Assembly: GCA_914767715.1 (NCBI GenBank) | Contig: OU612065.1 | Location: forward strand, 7,440,001 to 7,504,000 | Reading direction: 5' to 3' | Source of the DNA: Membranipora membranacea | Taxonomy: Eukaryota; Bryozoa; Gymnolaemata; Cheilostomatida; Membraniporidae | DNA length: 64,000 nt | In this document: piece after piece, positions 13,016 to 34,432 of the stretch | How the letters are laid out: every line of letters starts with the position of its first letter | Numbering within the stretch: the stretch's first letter is position 1 | The notes under the pieces: model-generated | The model's input: only the letters and a program-made list of their open reading frames with translations | Told to the model about the DNA's origin: nothing | Database searches by the model: none | Made by a program: the position numbers and the translations under genes

Positions 13016-13716
13016 CTAAATATATTTCGGGTTTGAGAGTATCGACTGTCCTCGCTTTACAGTGCGGGATCTTTTAATATAAACATTGGATGCAGTTGAA
13101 CGTTCAGGCCTGGTGGATGGTTTTTGCATGAGTCGATGTCTAAGCAAGTGCTCTGGATCGTTCTTGAGCCGATTTGCATAGGCATGGCAGTTCATGTCAA
13201 GGGCCTCTGACAGGGTGTTGATATTAGTGGCTGCCGGTCGATCGCTATAATGTTCATGATTACTGTATATAACCAAAAGTGCTAGTTTCTGACTTTTTCC
13301 AGTTCTGCTCTCTGCTGGTCAGTAGTGTAGGGGTACCAGGTAGATGACACTTGACTTATTGGCGGGTATAATTTGGCTCTGGTACATATTAATGAGAGAT
13401 TCTTCATCGATACGATAAAAATATTTGTAATCAATGTGTTAAAAGATATTAAGATTAATGTGATTTGTGTTGGACAGCAAAAGACTAATAAAAACCTGGC
13501 TAGATCAGGGCTTGCAGCCACTGAGTCTTGAACTAACCACAGCCTCACTGTGGGCATAAAAGGACCGAGCATCAAAGTGCACATAAGTATTGGTTTGCAT
13601 ATGGGGTAAAGATTTTCCGGGACTCACAACTCTCCTCCTGATTTTCCCACTATGAGGTAAAACTGCATTGTTCCTACATGCTGATCAACGCCATTACAGA
13701 AATTTGTACTAGTCAT
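13016..13716 (-). pseudogene. Two-exon gene of unknown family with a one-base frameshift
   Basis: Exon 1 is 13716-13628 (starts MTSTNFCNGVDQHVGT) with a GTGAGT donor; exon 2 is 13378-13016 after a TACCAG acceptor. The junction is in phase (TT|A, Leu) and the intron is 249 bp. Exon 2 begins AKLYPPISQVSSTWYPYT, then meets TAG in frame just after an A5 run at about 13304-13308. Shifting one base there re-opens the frame for another 90 or so codons (LALLVIYSNHEHYSDRP, then NINTLSEALDMNCHAYANRL) to a stop at 13016. With one extra base the two exons total 453 nt, an exact 150-codon protein. The phase match and low-complexity-free sequence suggest a real conserved protein; no signal peptide or membrane segment is seen. 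It may be a sequencing or assembly indel or a recent pseudogene. I cannot name the family. Confidence 0.6.
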
Positions 13717-14575
13717 TTGAAAACCCAATTTCGGTATGGATTTATGTTCATTATCAGATTCAAGATTATCATTAATTTTGGAATTTTTCATTACCAGAGA
13801 ATTATTCAGTTGTGCAACATTGCTTCAAATTAAATGTACATCTATAAATACAATTAATGTGCTATAGAGGCAGGAACGACTATCCCATTCCTCTATTCTA
13901 CCAACGAAATATGTTATCAAAATATTGTGTCAGTACTTAATATGTCCAGAGTTTTTAAATCTTTGCTGATTTCTTTAATCTTGCTATGGAAAGACTGAAT
14001 GGATTAACAGTGTTGAATACAAAATATCTGCTCAACAAAATTGCAAGATTTTCATAGTATTATTGACAAGTGGGAATTTATCATTTCAAGTACAGCAATC
14101 TGACAATGTTTGATATCTGCGTGCATCACTGCGTAATAACTTGGCAAAATCAGGCCTATGATATTTTCTAAACGAAGCTTTTTAAAGTCAGTTTGTTTAT
14201 TAGCGCTAAATTTGATAATAATGTGAGAGTAGTAAAACCATATTTTAACAGTTGTAAGTAAGTATGATTGTCATTGTTTACCAATAGTTTATTGATCCAT
14301 TGAAAATCTGTTGTAAATAACCAAAATATTTGGTTTAGTTTGCAAGAATATAAAAGTAATAAAAACAAAATCAATCAATCAATACTTCAATCAAGGAGTA
14401 ACAGGTGTAACGCTGTTACTCCTTGCTCCAATGATGTACATCCTTGAATCATTGCTCATTCATACAAGTTCATAAATTAGATAAAAATCCATCAAGAAAG
14501 CAAATAATATAAAAGTGATGTTAGATTTTAAAATGTCTAAAGCAACCATTTATTTTGGTTTTGTTGTTTTGGACA
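13717..14575. other. Interval between the 13-kb gene and the forkhead gene
   Basis: AT-rich. It contains an AATAAA on the minus strand at 14554-14549, 22 bases past the forkhead stop codon, and a perfect 13-bp stem-loop at 14392-14425. A weaker second hairpin (CAATGAT...ATCATTG) follows the first at about 14428-14453. Otherwise nothing recognised. Confidence 0.5.
14392..14425. repeat. Perfect 13-bp inverted repeat, 8-nt loop
   Basis: The arm CAAGGAGTAACAG at 14392-14404 and the arm CTGTTACTCCTTG at 14413-14425 are exact reverse complements around the loop GTGTAACG. It lies about 150 bases downstream of the forkhead stop codon. It could be a structured 3' element or a small palindrome left by a mobile element; no terminator function is implied in a eukaryotic gene. 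Confidence 0.75.
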
Positions 14576-16524
14576 CTAAATCTTTTGATGCCCAGGAAAT
14601 GCTCTCAAAGCATTAGCAGCCGCACACTGATACTGAGTTTGGGAATTAAAAGGGGGATAATTAGAAAGAGTGTTTGCTGACGCTACGTATGGATTGCTGT
14701 ATCCTGTGGCTGTTTGACCTAACTGTACGGCTGTAGAGCCACTTGAGCAACTATAGGGACTGTAACCACTGGAGGGAGAGTTCTGCATCGCAGCGGCGGT
14801 CTGGTTCCAGACGGGCTCTGCTGGAGGTTTGGGGATAGTTGGAGGCTGGAAACCAGCAGCGTACTGTTGTTGTGTGAATGTTGTACTCAAAGCGAGGTGT
14901 CCGAATGACGCTGCCGGATAAGGACTGTGTTTGTAGCCAGATGAGTTATAAAAGCTACTGAAATGTCCAGGGTATGATGCCATATTGGCCATCTGACTGG
15001 CTGTGTCGTGATGCTGTCTGAATTTCTGTAATTTGAATCGCTTTGCTCTTCTTAGGAATGAGCCGTTAGAGAACATATCGCCACAGGCAGGATGAAGAGC
15101 CCAGTAGTTCCCCTTACCTGGACGACCAGGTGCTCGAGGGATCTTTATGAAACAGTCATTTAGACTTAAATTATGTCGTATCGAATTCTGCCATCGTTGC
15201 TGATTTTCTTTGAAATACGGAAATCTCTCCATTATGAAACCGTAAACTTCATTCAAAGTCATCATACCTATTTAAAAAAAGAAAATGTTGTGTTAGAAAA
15301 TTTAATTTGACTGCACCTTTGTACAGTGATGGCTTGTCACGTCCTCAAGTGACCAGAAGAACGGTCAGCAATTAACCAGGGGGGTCTTTCAATTAGAAAG
15401 AGCGATCCTTTACTAAAGCAAGTTATCACTATCACATCGCTCAAAATTATCACTCACTTGGTCTTTCAATTAGACAAAATCGCTCCCAAATCGCTCACTC
15501 AGAATGTACATAGTTCCATCAAGTGACTGAGCGATCTGAAAGCGAGAGGCTAGCAGGTATCTGAGTGAGTGATCAGATTGTGATTTTGGCTGTTTCTAAT
15601 TGAAAAACCCCCCTGACAAACAGTTATATCACTGATCACAGTGATTCAGTCAATCAAATTTCTGATTTCACTGGATTCCTGGATGGCAGCGCGGGTGTAT
15701 GTAAATACCTGTTAGAATTTATTAATCAGGTTTTAAAGGTAAAACTGAGGCAATCTGGGGCTCTGGCAAACCAATGTAACATTCCATCGCCAATATATGC
15801 TTGACTATGGGCATACTAGCTGTCATGTTCGTACAAAATGTCACTGCACTTCACTGATTTTGTCTTTTTGAGGATAGAAGAGAATTTTACAAAAATATTC
15901 ATAAGGGTATGATAGGGTGTTGTTGAATAGTAAATGGATTGGATTACATCCAATTATTTCACACGAGTAATAAATTAATGCAGAATTGAGACAAGGTATT
16001 TCGCAGTTGGCCTTTCTATATAAATGGTGGTCTTAGCTAGACATAACAGCATGGCAAAATGTAACTATTTCCTGCAAAACCTGAGCAGGGAATTAAAGAT
16101 ATTTGTCCCAAACTATCTGAACTGAGAAGGTAATGATAAAAATTAATCATGTAGTTATTTTCTTCTCTTGCCAAAAGTATGAAAAGATGAAGGCAGAGTT
16201 CTATTACCCGACAGCACCTGGATTATTATTGTAATATAAATTCTCACCTGATGTTGAGCTCTCCAGCGCCATTGTTATAAGAGCAATATATGAGTAAGGT
16301 GGTTTCACATCAGCAAATCTCCTTTTCTGTGCAAGGGATGTCTGAGAGGACAACTTGTCTTCTTTAGTGTCTACAGATTTAATATCATAGTCTCCATCGT
16401 TGCCGCTATCATCTAAATCGGTGGTCACTGTGTCCGTCCAAAGCGGACCTCCTGCTAAACTATTATCAGTTTGCTTCAAACGACTTGCCATAGTATTGTC
16501 GTTCTCATTACCAATGGTCATCAT
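14576..16524 (-). CDS. Forkhead-box transcription factor, FoxE/FoxB-like
   Basis: Nuclear DNA-binding regulator. Exons 16524-16248 and 15267-14576 join inside a Gly codon (G|GT) and give 322 residues. The forkhead domain spans about residues 74-168: [17 protein letters not shown] lies in exon 1, then [36 protein letters not shown] (recognition helix H3) and [19 protein letters not shown]. The intron cuts the domain just before helix 2. The [11 protein letters not shown] wing resembles FoxE while [15 protein letters not shown] resembles FoxB, so the class is left open. The N-terminus is acidic; the C-terminus is rich in Ser, Tyr, Pro, Ala and Gln, typical of a transactivation region. Some ORF callers would start at the exon 2 Met, but that is mid-domain. 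A polyadenylation hexamer lies 22 bases after the stop. Confidence 0.94.
15377..15615. mobile_element. Short inverted-repeat element (MITE) in the forkhead intron
   Basis: A 239-bp segment begins CAGGGGGGTCTTTCAATTAG and ends in the near-perfect reverse complement (CTAATTGAAAAACCCCCCTG), about 22 of 23 bases matching. Inside are further copies of GAGCGAT/ATCGCTC and TCTTTCAATTAGA, giving a partly fold-back structure. The CAGGG ends recall hAT-type termini, but no clear 8-bp target duplication is visible, so the superfamily is uncertain. Confidence 0.75.
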
Positions 16525-17837
16525 GCCGTAAAAACTCCAAATAAATATTTGCTGTAGGTCACAGAAAATATTTGCGTTCTAGCCCGTTCGATGTCAACAG
16601 TGAACTGTGATGCAGGCAACATGCACTGAGATTTTATTTGAAGTCACCCTAGCCTATCATTTGTATTCAGTAGCAGTTCAATCTCTCTATTGACTAGGGA
16701 CACAGGGCTGCTTAGGTAAACAGTTAAATAAGAATCTCTACCACTCACAATACTTTTATTCAACATTGAAGAAGAATAGAATAGATTGGTTTGGTTTCAT
16801 TGCCTCATGACTAATCCTCTATCTCTTTTCAATAATCTGTTTGGAATTTTCCTCATACACACATGACTATTTATGCATTGAGTTTACTTACAATTTTTTT
16901 AAAACACACATTTCATACTACAAAGTTATTCGAATTGTACCCAAATTAACAGACATATTAAAGAAGATTTTTATGTTTTCTTATTTTTACAGGTGTCTTC
17001 TGAAGAAATGTTCAGAACCGACAAGGTCATTTTGAAAGCTACAAAACCAAGCAGAATTTCTTGAGGAGATAGTTCAATACTCTACGAGTCTTTATAATTT
17101 TTATACTGCAATCTTGTCTAGAAGAGCGTTTTCCTCTGACTATTTTTACAACAAAAAAGTGTCTACATAATATCCAATATATAAAAAGATATACGGGACA
17201 ACAAATTAATTTCTGTTAAATTGTCCAACAAAAGTGCATCCCAAACCACTACCAACGTTATGTAGAAGTATTATATTTGTTATTGTGTGTTATAGTATGG
17301 GATTATGGAAAGAAAACAATTTTTGTTCACTTTTAAAGGCTGAAATTTAATTTGGATAGAATTATGCCAGTAATGATATATTAAAAAAAAACCGTAAAAC
17401 AGGGCAAGAAGCGAGAAGTTGTAAGATGACAACTGATGCTTGAATAATTTTACATTACAGTACGGGGACATTGACAAAATATTATCAAGTATTTTGAGCA
17501 AAAAATATAGAGCATCTCAATAATTGTAAAAATGATCTCAAAAAGATTTGTCGTGCATGTTTAAATTTTAAAAACATCTCAAAGAGACACTGTTATTTTG
17601 ACTAAAACCTGTGAGTCAGCATACAGGGAATTACTTGTAAAATATCTTGAGTCTGGTGATAGCAGTGAAATGATTACACAAAAATGTAATGATCACCAAA
17701 AATGATATCCTTTAATCTCAGAACCATCTCAGTAAAGAATAGTTCTGGTTTTGTTAGTTTTTGGTTGCTCTGAACAAATACAGCAAATTTTCAACTCATG
17801 GGTGTAAAACATAAAAAAAAAGTATATGGCATGGACG

Positions 17838-17911
17838 GCATATACCATAGACTTGATAATAATAATAATAATTATTATTATTATCATTATTATAATGTCT
17901 ATGGTATATGC
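17838..17911. repeat. 74-bp near-perfect palindrome with ATACCATAGAC ends
   Basis: The left arm GCATATACCATAGAC and the right arm GTCTATGGTATATGC are exact reverse complements; the centre is an (ATA/TAT)n self-complementary run. A second palindrome at 33620-33675 shares ACCATAGACTT and the same (AAT)n/(ATT)n centre, so the two look like members of one tiny inverted-repeat family. Confidence 0.8.
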
Positions 17912-20900
17912 TGATTTATCACCATTGTACCAACTGCAAATTGTGAAAATTGTAATTTGAATTATCGGTTGGAAATTTAAATCCAAAATATTAAAAGATT
18001 TAAAGCCAAAAAACGGTGTTGGGCTTGCAGTAAATGTCTGTCTCTCATAGTTAGATATACCTGCTCATCGATAAACCATTCATGTTACAAATTCTAGTGT
18101 TTTTCTATGATCGTTTGTTGCCTCTTATGAGTTTCTGTTGATAAAAGTGTAAAATGACATTTAAAACACGGGTGTACCGCGGCCTGTGTGCCATATGAGG
18201 CCCACTAGCAAATTTATAAGTGGCCACTCTACTAATTCATTAGTGGTGCAAATGTGCTTATGCCGCGCCGTATGACGGAGAAGCTACGAAATACTTTTTA
18301 TTATAAATACTCTAATTTTTAACATTATATTTAGTAACCATTTCTATCATTTTATATTTTACTCCTGTGTATTTAACTGCTAACTCTTTTTTCCTAGTGA
18401 TATTCACTCCAGTGCATCACACTGCTGATTTTGGGAGTAACACAAATACATACATACATGATATTTCATGCACATGTTGCAGCCCCGAATGCAACATGAA
18501 TTTTTTTACGACTGACTAAAAAACACAACTAGAGATTTTGATTTTGATTTTGTCATGGACAAGTCACAATAGTGTAGGAAAAGCTCTGTTCACATTATGG
18601 TATCATAATTAAAAATCTGAACTCTAGTAGGAATAAAGCTGTATGGAAAGTATATACCCATCAGCAAAGAGGGTGAAGTATGGGGTTGGTAGGAGAGAAT
18701 GGATAATTCATTGAAGTTGGATCAGATGATGCACTCACATTGTCGGCACTGGCTAAGTGAAGGAATTATCTCATCTCTCAGGCATAAAAAGATTAGCCTT
18801 GTGATTACTGAGTGCGGATTCCCTTGATGACATTGTCAGAGGGTATAACATTCAGGTGTACCCTGCATATAATATGACAATGTGTGTGGTATTATATCAC
18901 CTTCGGTGTGGCTAAATTTCCTAATGCCCAAATAATTCATTACAGGCCAAAACATTGTACCAAGTATCACATTTTGACAGGTTGGTGTCCTTTGTGAGGT
19001 ATTTTGGTCTATGTACACACACTCTCACACAACAATGCTGACACTTTCAGCAGATGACACCGGATTGTACCAAGCACTGGTAATTAATACTATTGATAAT
19101 TGTTTGCAGAATAATACACCAATTTTAAAAAGGTAGCTTGTGTCATTAAGATGGTAAGTGTAGATAAAACTGTCTAAACCCACAGGTAAGGGTGAGAAAA
19201 GATAAAATTTCAATTTAGAAGCCTGTGTGTACCGACCCAAATCCACACCTATACTATACTGCCTCATATGACTGAGAGTCTGATATGTAGTTATGACTTG
19301 ATCAGTTGAGTATTTATGATTATATACTGGTGTAAATATCCAGATGTTCATAACTAGATTTGGAGTAACAGCAGCATTCCATTATTTTATTACTATTATT
19401 ATACACTTTTTATTTGGCAAATATCATCCTGGTTAGTCAGCAAAAAATGGGGGAAAAAAGGAGAAGTGGGTGGGCGAGGGACAAAGCTGTAAAAAAGATA
19501 CACATGACAAATCATAGAACATAAAGTTGAGCACACTAGACAATAATAATTTTGTGAATTTAATGTATAACTCATCATGATAGAACGCAAATAGAAACGA
19601 AAATAATTAGCCCCTAGTTAGCTTTCTTACCATAGAACTATTATTAATGATAATCATAATATTATAATTGATTATAAGTTGATGTTTAAAACTTACTGCT
19701 GTGCCGTATTAGTATTACTGAAATACTGAATTTTGACAATTGTTTGGGAATGACTTGGCGTAATTGCCTAGGAGTAAAGCCTAAACCATCAATGAAAATA
19801 TGTAATATTTGTGAGGCTGGATTACGTTCATTAATATTCTCAAGCGAGGAGTACTCCTTGCCCCAGGAATTTTATGAAAAGGGTGTTGCCGAAGATAGCA
19901 CGACTCAAGTGTGGTATACTCGAGGAGAAAATCTAATGTCTACTCATAAACGTATAAATAAATATGTTTATGGGCCTACTCATCGATAGCATGATTAAAA
20001 TTAGTCAGAGACGTCCTTTATTACAATGTCGTTTATGATTCAAACTCTGGGGCAATGGATTCATGGACTAAGTAATTTTTTGCTTTATAAAATTTCTGGA
20101 GTGTTTAATCAATTGATAAATTATGAAAAAAACAAGTTATTCAGTGAATTCCAGCTTTTTGCTTGTGGGTGTAGATATTATTGTGCATTTTTAGGCTGGG
20201 ACCCTAAACATCATCTAGACTTACCAATGATCGAGAGAAAGGCCATCTCTAGGCCTAGTACTATAAAAATGGGCGGTTTTTCACTGCGGTTTCAATTAAA
20301 TCAACAGTTTTATTGCCTCAATAGCAATATCAATGTATTTTAGTATATTTGGTAATAATGAAACACATGTAGATCATCGTACAATAAATATTTTGAGTGG
20401 TGTATCCAATTTAGATTTAGTGACTGATATACATTGCACTAAGAACGGGCGGTTAGGTTTCTTTGATTTCTATGATTGAGCTCAAATCCAACTGATAAGA
20501 ATCTCATCATAATAGATAATGAGGCAATTCACCTGCCAAAAAGAAAGCTATCTAAAATTAATGGCAAATAAACACAAAATGGTCTGATGGTATTATATTA
20601 TTTGGATAACTAAGAATACATGTTAATTTATCCAGCAAAGGGACTGACAAGTTTTAGGAAGCGCAGGGATAGTATGGTATCAACAAGAGAAATGTTTGCT
20701 TGATGCTATGGTGATTCAAATTTGAAACCCTGGGGCAACTTGATACGAAATGGATGAGGGATGAGCATATTGCGACCTTCTCAAAAATATAACCAACACA
20801 ATGCGCTTCTGACGGTAGATGGTACTCATTTCATCAAGAATAAGGCTGCATAGGCACCTGTAGATTAATCACAATTATTGACAAGAAAGGTGTACCATGT

Positions 20901-21294
20901 TGTTTGAAGTTATTTTATTACATTTGCAATTCTGAGATGATACTGAGATTACTAAGCACAGACTGAAGTAAGCAGTGGCTCTAAAAGACCTCTCCAAAAA
21001 ATTATAATCTGCTATACACAGAACTGCTGTATATGAATAATTACCACATTTCTTCGGTAGAAGGAAAAATGAGCACTTGGAAAATGATAAATTAGGGACC
21101 AAGGGACAGACTAGTGAGTGGCATAGGTGCCCCAGGTTTTCTTGAGAACAAGGAAGAATTCAATTTTTCAATTTTCAGGAAAGCGAGAATCATAAAGCAA
21201 AGCATTTCTGCAATAATTTATAGGTATATCAGTAACAGAAAAACAATCTTATCATTCCTTCATGATAAAATAATAACAGCAGGTAGTGATAAAA

Positions 21295-21395
21295 AACACA
21301 GTACCAGGTACTATCGGAAAAAACACAGTACCAGGTACTACCGGAGGAAACTCAGTACCAGGTACTATTACTAATACCAGTACTATCGGAGGAAA
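21295..21395 (+). repeat. 27-bp minisatellite
   Basis: Units with CAGTACCAGGTACTA begin with GTACC at 21301, 21328 and 21355, an exact 27-bp spacing; a decayed fourth unit follows. Each unit contains the palindrome AGTACCAGGTACT. Because 27 is divisible by three, one plus frame reads a repeated HSTRYYRKK peptide, but it is short and unsupported as a gene. Confidence 0.85.
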
Positions 21396-21489
21396 TAAGG
21401 ATAAAAGTCGACGTCTAGGTAGATATAACTCAAATAATAATGTACATAGATATATAATCTAATAATGAATGGGTTAATAGCTGGGGTTC

Positions 21490-30876
<9,387 letters not shown>

Positions 30877-33619
30877 TGTGAAAACAAGATGAGCTGGTTA
30901 TACAGAAGAGTACCAGCAGCTCTATGTTAGGTTAAGGTTCACATACACAACAGGAGCCAGTTGAATATAATAAATCCCTTCAGAAAGAGTAAAAACCTGC
31001 TAACGACCCCAAGGCGATGCTATAAGTGCATTGCACGTTAGGCATGATTATGACATGCAGACCGTGCACAAAGCGTATAAAGACTATTGATTGGCTATTA
31101 GCATGTGAGCTAGCTCAAACAGACAGTGATAACTCCCAATTACACTGCAAAATTGTAGGCTGTATTTGCATCTACAGTTCAATGCACATGATTTCAACAT
31201 CTTGAAACAACAGGATTTTTTCTTTTTCGTGTTAGGGAATATTCCATTTGCAAGCAGATTTTTTCCTGAGAGTCATATAACACCTTGCTACTCAGCAAAT
31301 TCAAAGGAATTATATCTTAGCTTGCAATTTGGGCTATTGAGCAACTGCTGACTGTTTTTCCTCATGTCCAAAACCTCGACTGGGTCTCTGAGACCTGAAC
31401 TTTCACAAAAATCTCCTAGATCCTCCAGCCAAGGAGCTTTATGTTTGACATTTAAAATCCACTTAGAATAAACCATACGGAATCACAGTGTTGTATGGCA
31501 TGGTACAAAGCTGGAAACTTCAATATTATGTTTCAAAAGTATCAGCAAGGGAGAAAGTAATGTGATAAGTAAGGATAGAGTGCAAAAATGTGAAAAACTC
31601 TATGGTTGTATCGGCACAACTTGTCATGATAAATCTTTAGTTTGGTGGATGATGATTGATGACAGATTAATTATAACAGGGATGCCCTATTAGCTGGCTA
31701 TGGTGTTACTACTGACTGTAAGCAAACATCAGTTTTGGTCCACTTACAATTAAAAACATGCTATGGTGATCCATATTACATGAGCACATTACCAACCGGT
31801 CACAATATAATATTAACAAATTATTGTATAAATATGCTCAGGGAATGAACCACTGGTAAAGTCTTTCATAACTCTGAGAACATTAAGTGGTACAATATGG
31901 GCATTAGTTGCTCAAAACAGGTTATAATGGATCCAAAGCAGGGAGGAAATCCTAACATCCTAACTTCAGTGGGGGGTTTAACCCTGAACGGAGAGGTCGC
32001 AGACTCACACTCTACACTGCTTATATAAGGATGTCTCCGACTAAAGCGTGAGAAGCCAAAAAAACTAACGACAGCTCCCTGGATCAAAAGAATAAGTAGC
32101 TGTCACCAGTAGGATTACTGATAACATTTTGGGGTGGGAAACTATGGGGCATCCTGTATTATAAAATGACGAAATGTAGAATTTCCACAGCTTTCCACAC
32201 CTCGAAGATACTGCAGAAGGTACATAACGGAAGCAGTTCTGTACAAAAGAAATGTGTCATAATAACAATGGTCATGGCTTGGCCTAATATACCTTATCGT
32301 GTAAGGGCTCCCTTTTCCAAAACACCAAGTCATAACTTACTTGAAATTTCACCATGTAACAGACCTTTAATAATAAAAACTGCGTGCTTCCTTCTTCCAG
32401 AGATAGTAGGCGATGTAAGAAAACTAAAACTATTCCAGTATATGATGGAGTGCTGTATCTATGCCCTCCTTATCTAGCCATTTAGACACTGTTCAGAATC
32501 ATAGGATGTTTTCATCAAATCTACAACATTAAAACAGTATGGTCAAAGAATAAGTGAGAGAGTGTCTTAGTCGGAAGTTAATGGTAGCCTATACCCAGAT
32601 TTAGCTTATGTGACCTCGAGTTCAATTTCAGGCATTTATCTCATAGATAAAAAATGCAATCATATAGGTATGCTAGCCGGGTGTGTTGACTGTAGGCAGC
32701 CAGGTTCTCAGTTAGATGGTTACAGATGGTCTACTGTCCCGTCTGGTAGTAATCACTGGTTTTTGGAGTTGCCCCACCTTGGTGGACACAAAAATGAAGA
32801 CTGAATTAAAGCTCAATATATCATATATACACCTCATATATCTATTAATTGATTTCAGATTCAATTTTAAATAACTCAGTTCTGAAGATCTGATGCATGT
32901 TAGGGATTCGATTATTAAAGTAAAGAAGAGACTTGACTTGAATATCTATAAATTTAATAGAACCTCTAACCAATGAAGAGGGAGTTCATTGCCTTAACAC
33001 AACAAAACTTTACATGGCCTGCTATCCTTTTTGATTCTGAATCAACTGCTTCTAATATACATAGTTTGATCCTCAGTTGTGTGCATAGACGGAATCAGAT
33101 TCCTATCTGATCAGAGATGGCTCCTACTTTTCCAACTCCCATCCATAAAATGGAACTGCATATTATAAACAGGAGCCAAATGCAGCGCAATCAGGTAGAA
33201 CACATAACTCTACTTCTTGTAACTCCAGATGCATATGTCTCTACCCAGATTCTAATGATACCCACCCAAACGTAGACAAACTGGAGGTCCCAGGCACGCG
33301 ATTGCCCGTCATACCTAACTCGATCATATTCAATGATATAGATAATTAACACAAATTTTCATGGTAAGCTCAAGGACTCTAAACCAATGAAGTTCCTTGG
33401 CTCTTAGTTAGCTCAAAGAGTCTCTACTCCTTGGCACTGTACTACCCATTATTATAAGTGTAGAATAAAGACATATCGATAGATAGTTAGTCTACATATA
33501 TATATAATAATATCAGAATAATAGATGAGAGTGAAGTGACAGTGATACATTTATTCAATCATTGAAACTGTTTACACATTGATTGATCACATAGTATACA
33601 ATACATTGTAAGTTTAGTT

Positions 33620-33675
33620 TAAACCATAGACTTACTAATAATAATAATAATTATTATTAGTAGGTCTATGGTTTA
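33620..33675. repeat. 56-bp near-perfect palindrome with AAACCATAGAC ends
   Basis: The left arm TAAACCATAGAC and the right arm GTCTATGGTTTA are exact reverse complements; the centre is (TAA)n/(TTA)n, itself self-complementary. It resembles the palindrome at 17838-17911 both in its ACCATAGACTT end and in its centre. Confidence 0.8.
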
Positions 33676-33838
33676 ACTACTACTATTCCATGATTGGGAC
33701 CAGGGAGTTATCTCCAGTCCATGATGAGACTGAGGAGTGTATGACCAACCTTGGTCCAACAGACTATCAGTATTACCAAGGTATTGCAAAGCCCTGGCCT
33801 TTGGGCTTGGCAGGCAAAAGTACCAACAACCCCAAGCA

Positions 33839-33859
33839 ATATATATATATATATATATA
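33839..33859. repeat. (TA)n microsatellite
   Basis: About ten TA units. Similar short (TA)n runs occur near 34690-34707 and 61651-61670. Confidence 0.9.
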
Positions 33860-34432
33860 GATAGAGAGTAGTAGTAGGTAGTAAGTAGTCTTTACAACAG
33901 CAGTGATTTATTTCAAGCCCACTCAAGTGAGTGAGTATGTATGGGTATCTCATTTGCAGTAGATTAGTATAGATTATCTCAAAAATACACTGAACCCTCC
34001 CTGTTACCTTAGACAGTGAGTAAAAAAGTTTCTCTTTTTGAAAATTCTCATGTCTCGTATTGCCAAGATGACCATAGACATTCATTTAGTCCATCATAGA
34101 CACGGTGAGGACAAAATTTCTCAGATGGCAGCGAAAATCCACAGAAATTTGAAATTGCCTCCCTTTTATGACAAAAAAAGGAACTTTCACAGTAATTTGA
34201 ATGAATAATTCTGACACTTTGGAGTACAAAAAATTCTCGGAAATTTTATAATATAAATTTATATTTAAAAAACTTTAAATGTTGATGCTTTATGCAGAAG
34301 TCCCCTTCATTTCCGCTTTGTTGGAATGAAAAAGTTAAAACAAATTTTTTTTATTCTCATTTGCTGAAATATATAGGATTTTTTTGCACTGCACTGAATA
34401 TCTCAGTTCATTTTCCTAGGCTCAATTAAGCC

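Larger units (their letters stand above)
16525..21489. other. Gene-poor interval, forkhead gene to SPOP
   Basis: About 5 kb of AT-rich DNA that should contain the forkhead promoter at its left end and the SPOP 3'UTR at its right. It contains the 74-bp palindrome at 17838-17911 and the 27-bp minisatellite at 21295-21395. Two successive plus-strand open frames at 19744-19989 and 20026-20343 (81 and 105 codons) have no family resemblance or splice support. Confidence 0.5.
30877..34432. other. Divergent intergenic region, SPOP / GORASP2
   Basis: About 3.5 kb between two divergent ATG codons, presumably with both promoters and 5'UTR exons. Contains the palindrome at 33620-33675 and a (TA)n run at about 33839-33859. 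Minus frames at 31288-31476, 31866-32087 and 33708-34085 and a plus frame at 32610-32804 are open but show no family resemblance. Confidence 0.5.

Noticed and set aside
19744-20343. Two consecutive plus-strand ORFs of 81 and 105 codons
   Set aside because: No family resemblance and no donor/acceptor that would join them; too weak to call a gene.
21114-21374. Plus-strand 86-codon ORF with repeated HSTRYYRKK
   Set aside because: The repeat peptide is simply the 27-bp minisatellite read in frame; no start context, splice sites or homologue.
33708-34085. Minus-strand 125-codon ORF near the GORASP2 promoter
   Set aside because: It runs through a (TA)n microsatellite read as alternating Tyr/Ile and shows no domain; treated as chance.
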